Below are positions 35,068 to 43,735 of a stretch of 64,000 bases of DNA, one piece after another. The notes beneath the pieces were generated by a model. It ran no database searches, had not been told where the DNA came from, and worked only from the letters and a program-made list of their open reading frames with translations. How positions within the stretch are numbered: the first letter of the stretch is position 1; each line of letters starts with the position of its first letter. The position numbers were made by a program, and so were the translations under genes. The DNA is taken from contig CAYJOL010000004.1 in assembly GCA_964371785.1 (NCBI GenBank), forward strand, positions 62,001-126,000, read 5' to 3'. This stretch comes from CAVQCT01 sp964371785 (GTDB lineage: Bacteria > Zixibacteria > MSB-5A5 > GN15 > FEB-12).

Positions 35068-35099
35068 TATAATCCGTCATATTGTGCTTTTTTTCACAA
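35068..35099 (+). promoter_or_regulatory. hemA promoter region with Rex-like operator
   Basis: A TATAAT lies at 35068-35073; the -35 (TAACTG, 35045-35050) is poor. At 35082-35099 there is an 18-bp palindrome TTGTGCTTTTTTTCACAA. It matches the Rex operator TTGTGAAnnnnTTCACAA except for the two bases after TTGTG. It would overlap the transcription start, a repressing position. Rex senses the NADH/NAD ratio and represses hemACD in Streptomyces. The leader to 35198 has two small hairpins, GCAAATA-looped CGACG/CGTCG and CTTTC/GAAAG. Confidence 0.5.
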
Positions 35100-35198
35100 A
35101 TCAGGACAAAAAATGACAGAGTTGTGACAATCGACGGCAAATACGTCGTTTCTTTCACGAAAGAATCGGTAAACCTGTGAATACTCTAAGGTAACATA

Positions 35199-36470
35199 AT
35201 GGAATTAGGCATCTTAGGAACATCGGTCTGGCAACAGAACCTCCCCCTGCTCGAACGCCTGACTATTGATCGAGAGGCCAGAGGCAAAGAACTTGCGCAA
35301 CTTAAAGTCGCCCTTAAAATATCGGAACTCGTATACATTGCCACATGCAACCGTGTCGAATTTATTTACACGACCACTGATAGCCTGCCCAGCAACCAGA
35401 TACTTCACCGGCTGATCGACTTCTTCTTCCATGACAGCCGGGATATCAATTTCTTTCCCAACGACTTCTATCACTACACCGGCAAAGAAGCGATTACCCA
35501 CATCTTCCGAACTGTATCATCGCTTGAGTCCATAGTAGTTGGCGAAACTCAAATCACCGGACAGTTCAAACAGGCCGTCGAAGAGGCCCAGGCAATTGGA
35601 TTGGCCGGAGTCTATCTTGAAAAACTCGCCAACGAGGCGCTCAATGTGGCCAGAAGAGTGAAACGCGAGACAGGTATCGGCACCGGTTCGCTCTCGATGG
35701 CATCCCTGGCCTGCGATGAGCTGCAGAACCATCTTGCCGACCGGGAAAATCGCGTGATAGCCCTGGTGGGCGCGGGCGAGATGACCCGAAAGGTGGCCGC
35801 CTATGTGAACAAAGCGGGGCTGGGCCGAATAATCTTTGTCAACCGGACTATCGACAAGGCGGCGCAGTTGGCCGGGGAGTTCAACGCTGAAGCCCGCTCG
35901 CTGGAAGAGTTCATTCACAATGGTGAGGCGGTCGATGCTATCGTTTCGGCGACGGCATCGCCGGAGCCGCTGTTCAGCGCCTCCTTCCTGGCCAACCTCC
36001 CTGACCGCGGCCACAAAGTGCTCTGCGTTGATCTGGCAATTCCGCGTGATTTCGGTCACGACGTCTTCACGTCCGAACGCGTAAAACTTGTTGATATCCC
36101 GTATCTCAAATCACGAGCCCAGGGATCGCTCAAGAAGAAATTCATCGAGGCGAGCAAGGCAAATGAAATCGTTAAACATTCGGTTCATAAATTCCTTTCC
36201 GATAGATTTGAAATCTCCATCAAGCCGATCTTCCACAACAGCTACCAGGAATCGATTGAAATGGCTAAGAAGGCGCTCGATGATCTGTTTGCCAAACGCG
36301 TGACTTCACTCGACGAAAACGAAAAGGAAGCGGTGGTGAATCTGGTCATCAAGCTTATCGGTCACTCCTCGTTCCAGCCTGCCCGCATCCTGTCCGATCG
36401 CCTCGCGCAGGCGCAATCGGAACTTGATCTCGGTTCGCCGGTCGACGAATCGCACAAGGAGGCGATATAA
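35199..36470 (+). CDS. hemA: Glutamyl-tRNA reductase
   Basis: This 423-residue enzyme reduces glutamyl-tRNA(Glu) to glutamate-1-semialdehyde with NADPH, the first committed step of C5 tetrapyrrole synthesis. The catalytic residue is Cys50 in IATCNRVEF. The SLESIVVGETQITGQ segment and the NADPH-binding VALVGAGEM follow. Then comes a dimerisation domain near the C-terminus. Length is normal. It opens a nine-gene operon; its TAA shares a base with the hemC ATG (TAATG at 36468-36472). The promoter region carries a Rex-like site. Confidence 0.96.
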   Translation: MELGILGTSVWQQNLPLLERLTIDREARGKELAQLKVALKISELVYIATCNRVEFIYTTTDSLPSNQILHRLIDFFFHDSRDINFFPNDFYHYTGKEAITHIFRTVSSLESIVVGETQITGQFKQAVEEAQAIGLAGVYLEKLANEALNVARRVKRETGIGTGSLSMASLACDELQNHLADRENRVIALVGAGEMTRKVAAYVNKAGLGRIIFVNRTIDKAAQLAGEFNAEARSLEEFIHNGEAVDAIVSATASPEPLFSASFLANLPDRGHKVLCVDLAIPRDFGHDVFTSERVKLVDIPYLKSRAQGSLKKKFIEASKANEIVKHSVHKFLSDRFEISIKPIFHNSYQESIEMAKKALDDLFAKRVTSLDENEKEAVVNLVIKLIGHSSFQPARILSDRLAQAQSELDLGSPVDESHKEAI

Positions 36471-37402
36471 TGCCAACCCGGCTGATCATAGGATCGCGCG
36501 GCTCCGATCTCGCCCTGTATCAGGCCAATTTCATAAAGGACGTCCTGACCTCAGAGCACGGTTGTAATGTCGAAATCAAGATCATCAAGACGTCGGGCGA
36601 CAAGATCGATTATCTCTCCTTCGACAAAATGGAAGGCAAGGGGTTCTTCACGAAAGAACTCGAAGATGCCCTGCTCAGCAATGACATCGATCTCGCTGTG
36701 CACTCATTGAAGGATCTGATGACCACGCAGCCGGCTGGACTGAAACTTGGCGCGGCCGGTTATCGTGCCGACCGAAGAGAGCTGTTGCTGATGAGTGAAA
36801 AGTCATTTGTAGCCGGTGGCGGCGTGATACCTGTGGTTGCAGGCGGGGTTATTGGCACCAGCTCGTCTCGCCGCAAATGTCAGATCGCCCATTACAATCC
36901 TGAGCTTGAAATCAAAGACCTTCGCGGAAACGTCCCGACTCGGATAAAAAAACTCCGCGACGGTCAATATGATGCCATACTTCTCGCCGCGGCGGGCGTC
37001 TCGCGCCTCCAGCTTGATCTATCGGATCTCAAGGCTATTCTGCTTGACCCCGAGCTCTTCCTTCCCGCTCCCGCCCAGGGAATTCTTAGTATCCAGATTC
37101 GTGACAATGACCCCAGAGTTGAAAGCATCATCTCTAAGCTCGGCTCATCGCAGGAGATGATCTCGGCCGTTCTGGAACGCGGTCTGCTCAAAAAATTCGG
37201 CATGGGGTGCTCGCTGCCCCTGGGTGTATATTCAGAACAAAGCGAAGGGTCGTACCGCCTGAAGGCTGTCCTGGGCGTGCAGGAGGATGGACGTTGGGGC
37301 GGATTGAAGAAAGTCGACATCACGGGAACAGATGTCGAGAGCATGACGAATGAGGCGTTTCAGGGCCTCAAGGCAGGAGCCGTATGCTACAGCTCGGTGT
37401 AA
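36470..37402 (+). CDS. hemC: Porphobilinogen deaminase (hydroxymethylbilane synthase)
   Basis: This 310-residue enzyme polymerises four porphobilinogens into hydroxymethylbilane. It has GSRGSDLALYQA at the N-terminus, VHSLKDLMTT (substrate-binding Asp/Lys region), TSSSRRKCQ and RGNVPTRIKKL. The dipyrromethane cofactor attachment cysteine is Cys247 in GMGCSLPLGV. It overlaps hemA by one base and hemD by 19 bases. Confidence 0.95.
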   Translation: MPTRLIIGSRGSDLALYQANFIKDVLTSEHGCNVEIKIIKTSGDKIDYLSFDKMEGKGFFTKELEDALLSNDIDLAVHSLKDLMTTQPAGLKLGAAGYRADRRELLLMSEKSFVAGGGVIPVVAGGVIGTSSSRRKCQIAHYNPELEIKDLRGNVPTRIKKLRDGQYDAILLAAAGVSRLQLDLSDLKAILLDPELFLPAPAQGILSIQIRDNDPRVESIISKLGSSQEMISAVLERGLLKKFGMGCSLPLGVYSEQSEGSYRLKAVLGVQEDGRWGGLKKVDITGTDVESMTNEAFQGLKAGAVCYSSV

Positions 37403-38085
37403 CCAGGGATGAGTCGCACCTGAAAGGCCTGGCAAATGCAGCCGCTCGGCGCGGCGTACATCTTGTGGCTCTGCCCGTTATTTCAGTCGAACCCGTCAGC
37501 TTTGTGTGGCCCGGGAATCTCGATATTGATACGGTCGATTGGATCATATTCACCAGCGCAAATGGTGTGTCCGCGTTCTTTAATCGATTATCCGAGCTGA
37601 AACTCCAGCTCAGCCCGGATACCAAGATTGCCGCCGTCGGTGATAAAACGTCTATTGCGATTTCATCGTACGAGCACACGACAGACTTTATCCCCGATGC
37701 GGCATATGGAAAACAGTTGTTCCACCAACTCGTTGCCTCGACACCCATGGAAGGAACAACTGTGATCTACGCTCGGGGGGAAAGTATTAACTTCGATCCC
37801 GCAGCTTTGTTCGACATCCAAAGGGTTAATTACTTCCCCCTGATCTGTTATCGCACAGTTGCCGCTCCGGTGCCGGAGGCGACCGTAGGCAACTTCACAA
37901 CCGCAGATTATATCCTGTTCACCGCTCCATCGGCCGTGACCGCATTCAATGCGCAGTTCGGTCGCCCGCGGGCGAGAGCAATTGCTATCGGCAAGACCAC
38001 GGCCGGCCAGATGGACGCATTCAACTGGAGTGGGTTTATCGTTATGGACCAGCCTGATATCGACACAGTATTGGAGTACCTATAA
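37384..38085 (+). CDS. hemD: Uroporphyrinogen-III synthase
   Basis: This 233-residue protein cyclises hydroxymethylbilane with inversion of ring D. Sequence conservation in HemD is low. The typical two-domain layout and motifs IIFTSANGVSAFF (about 55-67), a central GESINFDP-like linker region and YILFTAPSAVTAF are visible. Its place between hemC and hemB settles the call. It overlaps hemC by 19 bp and shares one base with hemB, so translation is strongly coupled. Confidence 0.9.
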   Translation: MLQLGVTRDESHLKGLANAAARRGVHLVALPVISVEPVSFVWPGNLDIDTVDWIIFTSANGVSAFFNRLSELKLQLSPDTKIAAVGDKTSIAISSYEHTTDFIPDAAYGKQLFHQLVASTPMEGTTVIYARGESINFDPAALFDIQRVNYFPLICYRTVAAPVPEATVGNFTTADYILFTAPSAVTAFNAQFGRPRARAIAIGKTTAGQMDAFNWSGFIVMDQPDIDTVLEYL

Positions 38086-39065
38086 TGGAACGTATGGCCA
38101 GACCACGTCGTCTCAGACGTACCCAGATCATTCGCGACCTGTGTGCAGAACATTCCGTAAAATTCAGCAGACTCATCCAGCCCTATTTCGTCTGTGAAGG
38201 ATCCGGCATAAAAGATGAGATCAACGGTCTTCCGGGAATATACCGCGAATCGGTGGACTCACTGGTAGAATCTATCGCTGCTGATAAGGATCTCGGTATT
38301 CATAATGTCATGTTGTTCGGCGTCACCGACCGAAAAGATGCCATGGCCAGCTCTTCTATGGACGCCAAGAATCCGGTGATTCAGGCCGCCGACAGACTCA
38401 AGGACAAATTCGGCGACAGCTTGTTCGTGTCCGCCGATGTCTGCCTCTGTGCCTATACCGATACGGGCCATTGCGGAGTTACCGTCAACGACGTAATCGA
38501 TAATGAAAAGTCCGTGGATGTACTTTCCCGCATGGCCCTTGCGCTCGCGAAAGCCGGGTGCGATTGTGTCGCGCCATCGGATATGATGGACGGCCGGGTT
38601 GGCGGCATTCGACAGGCCCTCGAGGCGAACGGATACGCTGACACGATCATCATGGCGTACACGGCCAAATATGCTTCGGCATATTATGGTCCGTTCCGCG
38701 AAGCGGCCCACTCTGCCCCCGGCAAAGGCGACCGTAAAGGCTATCAGATGGATTTCCGCAACCGCACCGAAGCGCTTCGCGAACTGTCGCTCGACCTGAC
38801 GGAAGGTGCGGACATCGTCATGGTCAAACCTGCACTGGCATACCTGGATATCATTGCTGACTTCAAACACAACTCTTCGGTGCCAATTGCCGCCTACAAT
38901 GTCTCAGGTGAATTCACAGCCGTGAAACTGATGGCCAAAGCGGGACTGGCGGATGAGAAGACGATGGTTCTGGAGAACCTGACCGCGATCACTCGGGCCG
39001 GAGCCTCGATAATCCTCACTTATCATCTCAGAGACATTCTCAAGAACGGGTGGCATCATGCTTAA
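38085..39065 (+). CDS. hemB: Delta-aminolevulinic acid dehydratase (porphobilinogen synthase)
   Basis: This 326-residue TIM-barrel enzyme condenses two 5-aminolevulinate molecules into porphobilinogen. The zinc-site cysteines Cys120, Cys122 and Cys130 are present in DVCLCAYTDTGHCG, so this is the zinc-dependent form rather than the Mg/Asp-rich type. The Schiff-base lysines are Lys195 (TAKYAS) and Lys248 (VMVKPALAYLD). It overlaps hemL by 8 bp. Confidence 0.96.
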   Translation: MERMARPRRLRRTQIIRDLCAEHSVKFSRLIQPYFVCEGSGIKDEINGLPGIYRESVDSLVESIAADKDLGIHNVMLFGVTDRKDAMASSSMDAKNPVIQAADRLKDKFGDSLFVSADVCLCAYTDTGHCGVTVNDVIDNEKSVDVLSRMALALAKAGCDCVAPSDMMDGRVGGIRQALEANGYADTIIMAYTAKYASAYYGPFREAAHSAPGKGDRKGYQMDFRNRTEALRELSLDLTEGADIVMVKPALAYLDIIADFKHNSSVPIAAYNVSGEFTAVKLMAKAGLADEKTMVLENLTAITRAGASIILTYHLRDILKNGWHHA

Positions 39066-40353
39066 GACGGACAACTCGAAAAGAATCACTCAAGCATCGA
39101 GCAAAGTCATTCCGGGCGGGGTCAATTCTCCCGTTCGGGCATTCAAATCGGTCGGAGGTACGCCTCGCGTCATCAAAAAAGGTGAAGGCGCCTATTTGAT
39201 CGATGTCGACGGCAACTGCTATCTTGATTTCTGCTGTTCATGGGGACCATTGATTCTCGGACACGCTGATAAGGACGTCGTTAAGGCGGTGCAGACTCAG
39301 GCGGAAAACGGCATGACTTTTGGCGCCTCCACTGAATTCGAACTGGAACTGGCCCAGTTTATCGTCGATCAAGTCGAGCCGGTCGAAAAGATACGCTTTG
39401 TATCATCGGGAACCGAAGCAGTCATGTCGGCTATCAGGCTCGCCCGCGGATTCACGCAGCGGGACCTTATCCTCAAGTTCGACGGCTGCTATCATGGCCA
39501 TTCCGACCATCTGCTTGTCAGCGCCGGATCCGGGCTTGTGACATTCGGCCATCCATCCTCGGCCGGTGTCCCCGAATCAATCACGAGTCAAACGGCGGTG
39601 CTTCCGCTTGACGACGAAGACGCGCTTGAAGAGTTCTTCGCGGCCTATGGCGATAAACTGGCCGCGGTCATTATCGAAGGCATCCCCGCCAACAACGGCC
39701 TTTTGATTCAGCGCCATGATTACATGCGGCTCCTTCGCGCCTTGACGGAAAAACACGGAGCCCTGCTGATTTTCGACGAAGTTATCACGGGTTTCCGGCT
39801 CGGTTTGGGCGGTGCGGCCGCATACTATGGAATCCGACCCGATCTGTTGACCTACGGTAAGATAATTGGCGGTGGCATGCCGGTTGGCGCGTTCGGTGGC
39901 CGGGCCGACATTATGGACCTGCTCTCACCTCTCGGACCTGTGTATCAGGCGGGCACACTCTCCGGCAATCCGTTAGCTATGGTTGCCGGACTCACTACTC
40001 TCAAGAAACTGGCCGATGGCAAGATCTACGCCGAACTCGAAGAAAAAAACCGTCGTTTTGTCAGCGACATGTCAGAACATCTGCGTAATTGCGTGGTGAA
40101 TATCGCCGGTGTTGCCTCTATGTTCTGGATTGTCTTCCAGAAAGAGATACCACGCTCGGCCGCGGCCATCAGTCGCGACGGCATTTCGCATTACAATCGC
40201 ATCCACGAAAAAGTTCTTAACCGCGGCGTGTATCTTCCTCCTTCCGGTTATGAGGTCTGTTTTATTTCGGCCGCTCATCCGGATAAGATGCTTCGCGATG
40301 CCGCCACCACCCTGGCCGACGCGATTCAGCAGGAGGCGCACAAATGGTCATAG
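39058..40353 (+). CDS. hemL: Glutamate-1-semialdehyde 2,1-aminomutase
   Basis: This 431-residue PLP enzyme moves the amino group of glutamate-1-semialdehyde to give 5-aminolevulinate, acting directly after HemA. Signatures are IPGGVNSPVRAFKSVGG at the N-terminus, FVSSGTEAVMSAIRLAR, IFDEVITGFR and the PLP lysine Lys268 in TYGKIIGGGMPVGA. It overlaps hemB by 8 bp and hemE by 10 bp. Confidence 0.96.
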   Translation: MLKTDNSKRITQASSKVIPGGVNSPVRAFKSVGGTPRVIKKGEGAYLIDVDGNCYLDFCCSWGPLILGHADKDVVKAVQTQAENGMTFGASTEFELELAQFIVDQVEPVEKIRFVSSGTEAVMSAIRLARGFTQRDLILKFDGCYHGHSDHLLVSAGSGLVTFGHPSSAGVPESITSQTAVLPLDDEDALEEFFAAYGDKLAAVIIEGIPANNGLLIQRHDYMRLLRALTEKHGALLIFDEVITGFRLGLGGAAAYYGIRPDLLTYGKIIGGGMPVGAFGGRADIMDLLSPLGPVYQAGTLSGNPLAMVAGLTTLKKLADGKIYAELEEKNRRFVSDMSEHLRNCVVNIAGVASMFWIVFQKEIPRSAAAISRDGISHYNRIHEKVLNRGVYLPPSGYEVCFISAAHPDKMLRDAATTLADAIQQEAHKWS

Positions 40354-41366
40354 CCGACACGCCGTTCATTAGAGCCTGTTACGGACGCAATGATGGCCCC
40401 ATACCGGTGTGGATCATGCGCCAGGCCGGCCGCTACCTGCCGGAATATCGGGCCGTTCGCGAACGGGCATCGTTTATGGAGTTATGCAAAACGCCGGCCT
40501 TGATCGCCGAGGTAGTTAAACAGCCGATTGACCGGTTTAACCTCGACGCCGCCATTCTGTTTTCAGATATCCTGACGTTGCTGGAGCCGATGGGCGCCGA
40601 AGTAAGCTTTCCGGACGGCGGGCCAAAAATCGCGCACCCGATTCAGGAGCCGAAGGACGTTGATCGACTTCACACCTGCGATATAAAGACCGAGCTTCCG
40701 TTTGTTTTCGAGGGCATCCGCCGCATCAAGCAAATTCTGCCCAACACGCCGTTGATCGGGTTTGCCGGCTCACCATTCACTCTGGCATGTTATCTTATCG
40801 AAGGCCAGGGGTCAAAGAATTTCGACAAGGCCAAAGCGTTTCTCCACAGGTACCCCGATGCTTCAAAAAAGCTCTTTACTCTGCTTACCGACAGCGTGGC
40901 GGAGTATCTAAAGGAGCAAGTAGCGGCGGGGGCCGACGCCATTCAGTTATTCGATAGTTGGGGCGGTATTCTTTCAAGAGAGGACTACCGCGAGTGGTCG
41001 ATCGAACCCGCTACTAAGATTTTCAATGCGCTCAAGGACGCTTCCGTTCCGCGCATTTTCTTTGTCAACAATGTGGCTCCGTATATTGACATGGTTAACG
41101 ATGTCCCCTGCGAAGTAGTTGGTGTAGATTACCGCATGAGCCTTCGGGCCGCCATGGATGCGCTCCCGGGCAAGGCTGTTCAAGGGAATTTGGATCCTTC
41201 GGTGCTTTTCGGGACGCCGGTGCACGTCCGTAAAGCAACCGAATCAATTCTGGCAAGCCTCAAAGATCACCGTCGCCTGATTTTCAATCTCGGTCATGGC
41301 ATTCAGCCGAAAACCCCGATTGAATCAGTCGAGGCGATGGTCGAGGCTGTAAAACAATTCAGGTGA
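40344..41366 (+). CDS. hemE: Uroporphyrinogen decarboxylase
   Basis: This 340-residue enzyme removes the four acetate carboxyls of uroporphyrinogen III, giving coproporphyrinogen III. The PVWIMRQAGRYLPEYR signature is at about residues 20-36. An ILFSDILTLLEPMG segment with the catalytic Asp follows, then GFAGSPFTLACYLIEG and the C-terminal NLGHGIQPKTP. It overlaps hemL by 10 bp and hemN by 4 bp. Confidence 0.96.
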   Translation: MVIADTPFIRACYGRNDGPIPVWIMRQAGRYLPEYRAVRERASFMELCKTPALIAEVVKQPIDRFNLDAAILFSDILTLLEPMGAEVSFPDGGPKIAHPIQEPKDVDRLHTCDIKTELPFVFEGIRRIKQILPNTPLIGFAGSPFTLACYLIEGQGSKNFDKAKAFLHRYPDASKKLFTLLTDSVAEYLKEQVAAGADAIQLFDSWGGILSREDYREWSIEPATKIFNALKDASVPRIFFVNNVAPYIDMVNDVPCEVVGVDYRMSLRAAMDALPGKAVQGNLDPSVLFGTPVHVRKATESILASLKDHRRLIFNLGHGIQPKTPIESVEAMVEAVKQFR

Positions 41367-42769
41367 GCAACATGCATCATAGTAACTCAATTACATCCGT
41401 GCCCATCGGGCTTCTGAGAAAATACGACCGCCCCGGCCCCCGATACACGAGTTACCCGACCGCGCCGGTTTGGTCCGATGAAGTCGGTCCTGAAGTGTAC
41501 GCATCGGCCCTGAAGGCGGCCTCCGCTCATACCGATGAACCAATCGCTCTTTATATCCATATCCCCTTCTGCCGGTGCCGCTGCTATTACTGCGGGTGCA
41601 ATACGGTCATCACGCGCAACTCCGAGAAGGTACATCAGTATATCGATACTCTCTTGAAGGAAATTGACCACAGCGCGGACCTGCTGGGCGCCCGTAACAA
41701 GGTCTCACAGCTTCACTTCGGCGGCGGTACCCCTACATTTATCGAGATCGCTGATTTTGCTCGGATACTCGACAAGCTCGATAGCCGCTTCACCTTTGTC
41801 GACGGTTGCGAAAAATCGCTTGAAATAGATCCTCGCGTCACTACCCGTGAACAGCTCGCTTTTCTGGCCGGACGCGGATTCAATCGCATCTCTATCGGCG
41901 TCCAGGACCTCGACCCCGGCGTTCAGGAAGCCATAGGTCGTGTCCAATCGGTTGAGCTGATAAGAAACGTCATGGACCAATGTCGGGAACTGAAATTCAA
42001 AGGGATCAATATTGACCTCATCTACGGACTGCCCCTGCAGACTCTGGAGAACTTCCGTCAAACGCTCAAAACAGCCATTCAGCTTCGCCCTGACCGCGTA
42101 GCCGTCTACAGCTTCGCATATCTTCCCAACGTCAAGTCAAACCAGATGAAGATCAACGCCGGTGACCTGCCGCACACCGAGGACAAGTATCAACTGTTTG
42201 CCAGTGCGATCGAAGAATTCACCGCGGCCGGTTATATGCAAATCGGGATGGACCACTTCGCTCTCCCTGAAGACGAGCTGTCCCGGGCGCAGTCCGATGG
42301 TCGCCTGTTCCGCAACTTCATGGGCTACACTGTCCAGTCGGCACCGGAGATGCTTGGACTCGGGATGTCGTCAATTGGCTATGTCGATGACTCCTTTTTC
42401 CAGAACTACTCGTCGCTGGACAAATATATGGAGGCGGTTAATTCGCGGCGGTTCGCCACTTATCGCGGCATGCGTCTGTCTACGGACGATCTCATTCGTC
42501 AACACGTGATTACATCGCTCATGTGCAATTTCCGGCTTGATTTTGAGACCCTGCGGCAGAAATTCAGTATCAACTATCACGAGTATTTCCGAATTGAACA
42601 CAAGCACCTCGTGGAGTTTTTTGAAGATGACCTGCTCGAAGAACCGAATGGCGGTTTGAAAATTACCCAGGTGGGCAGGACATTTATACGCAATATAGCC
42701 ATGACGTTCGATGCTTATCTCGACGGCAGCGGCGGTGGCAAAAAACCGACTTTTTCACGGACGATCTAG
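41363..42769 (+). CDS. hemN: Oxygen-independent coproporphyrinogen III oxidase (radical SAM)
   Basis: This 468-residue radical-SAM enzyme decarboxylates two propionates of coproporphyrinogen III without oxygen. The cluster motif CxxxCxxC is Cys70, Cys74 and Cys77, followed by Cys79, in the FCRCRCYYCGCN segment. The GGGTPT SAM motif and the N-terminal GPRYTSYPTAP mark a genuine HemN rather than the haem-chaperone HemW. The start is GTG 41363 overlapping the end of hemE (ATG three codons later is possible). Its TAG is immediately followed by the hemH ATG. Confidence 0.95.
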   Translation: MSNMHHSNSITSVPIGLLRKYDRPGPRYTSYPTAPVWSDEVGPEVYASALKAASAHTDEPIALYIHIPFCRCRCYYCGCNTVITRNSEKVHQYIDTLLKEIDHSADLLGARNKVSQLHFGGGTPTFIEIADFARILDKLDSRFTFVDGCEKSLEIDPRVTTREQLAFLAGRGFNRISIGVQDLDPGVQEAIGRVQSVELIRNVMDQCRELKFKGINIDLIYGLPLQTLENFRQTLKTAIQLRPDRVAVYSFAYLPNVKSNQMKINAGDLPHTEDKYQLFASAIEEFTAAGYMQIGMDHFALPEDELSRAQSDGRLFRNFMGYTVQSAPEMLGLGMSSIGYVDDSFFQNYSSLDKYMEAVNSRRFATYRGMRLSTDDLIRQHVITSLMCNFRLDFETLRQKFSINYHEYFRIEHKHLVEFFEDDLLEEPNGGLKITQVGRTFIRNIAMTFDAYLDGSGGGKKPTFSRTI

Positions 42770-43735
42770 ATGCCGGCACCCTCGAGCGACAAACGCTGTG
42801 TCATCCTCATGGGAATGGGAGGACCTGACTCCAGTGCCGGCGTCAAAGAATTTCTTTTCAATATCTTCTCGGACCCGGAGATTATCCAGCTCCCCGGCGG
42901 CAGGCTTCTTCGCAAGCCGTTCGCCAGCATGATCAGCAATCTCCGGTCTAAGAAAGTAGCGCATCACTACGACCTGATCGGCGGCGGATCGCCGCTTTTG
43001 AAGTGGACCGAGGCCCAGCGGGACAATATTGAATTCATCCTGACTCCCGTTTTTCCTGGCCTCAAGGTGTTTATTGCCATGCGCTACTATCGGCCCCGCG
43101 CTGAGCAGGCAATTCACGAGGCGTACAACGAAGGATATCGTACCTTCTACTTCCTGCCGCTCTACCCGCAGTACTGTAAAGCCACTACCGGTTCATCGTT
43201 TAGTGAAGCGCGGACGATTCTTCAGCGCTATCCCGAAGTAACCGCCCATTTTGTCGATGACTTCCACGGCCATACCGGCTACACTGACCTCTTGAAGACC
43301 TACATCGACGATAACATTGCCGGAGACGAAACACTGCTGTTTTCCGCTCATTCGATTCCCCAGAAATTTGTCGACGAAGGCGACCCGTATGTGACTCAGG
43401 TGGTCGAGACCGCGCGCGCTGCTGCCGGTAACCGGGCCTATCACCTGTCGTACCAGAGCCGCACCGGTCCGGTCAAATGGGTCGGCCCCGATACGGTGGG
43501 CGATGTGAAGCGGCTACTTGCTGAGAATCCACAGCGAAAACTCTTCATTGTACCGATCAGTTTTGTGTGCGACCATATTGAAACGCTGTATGAAATTGAT
43601 ATTGAACTGAAGTCGTTTCTCGAAGAACCTGATCGTGAACGCATTCGACGGATGCCGATGTTTAACGATGACCGCCGATTCGGCGCGGTACTGGCTGATA
43701 TAATCATCGGCAGAATGGACGAGGGTGACAAATAA
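42770..43735 (+). CDS. hemH: Ferrochelatase
   Basis: This 321-residue enzyme inserts Fe(II) into the tetrapyrrole. It opens with CVILMGMGGPDSSAGVKEFL and contains FLPLYPQYC. The catalytic His194 is in SAHSIPQKF, and the metal-path Glu is in SFVCDHIETLYEID. It lacks the C-terminal cysteine cluster of some families. The presence of a protoporphyrinogen oxidase next to it implies the classical protoporphyrin-dependent route rather than the coproporphyrin (HemQ) route. It overlaps the next gene by 11 bp. Confidence 0.95.
   Translation: MPAPSSDKRCVILMGMGGPDSSAGVKEFLFNIFSDPEIIQLPGGRLLRKPFASMISNLRSKKVAHHYDLIGGGSPLLKWTEAQRDNIEFILTPVFPGLKVFIAMRYYRPRAEQAIHEAYNEGYRTFYFLPLYPQYCKATTGSSFSEARTILQRYPEVTAHFVDDFHGHTGYTDLLKTYIDDNIAGDETLLFSAHSIPQKFVDEGDPYVTQVVETARAAAGNRAYHLSYQSRTGPVKWVGPDTVGDVKRLLAENPQRKLFIVPISFVCDHIETLYEIDIELKSFLEEPDRERIRRMPMFNDDRRFGAVLADIIIGRMDEGDK

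Noticed and set aside
35082..35099. The TTGTG...CACAA palindrome as a terminator
   Set aside because: The stem would be only 5 bp with the T-run inside the loop, so it would not terminate; an operator is more likely.
41363..42769. HemW (haem chaperone) instead of HemN
   Set aside because: GPRYTSYPTAP and the fourth cysteine (Cys79) mark HemN, and it sits in the haem operon.
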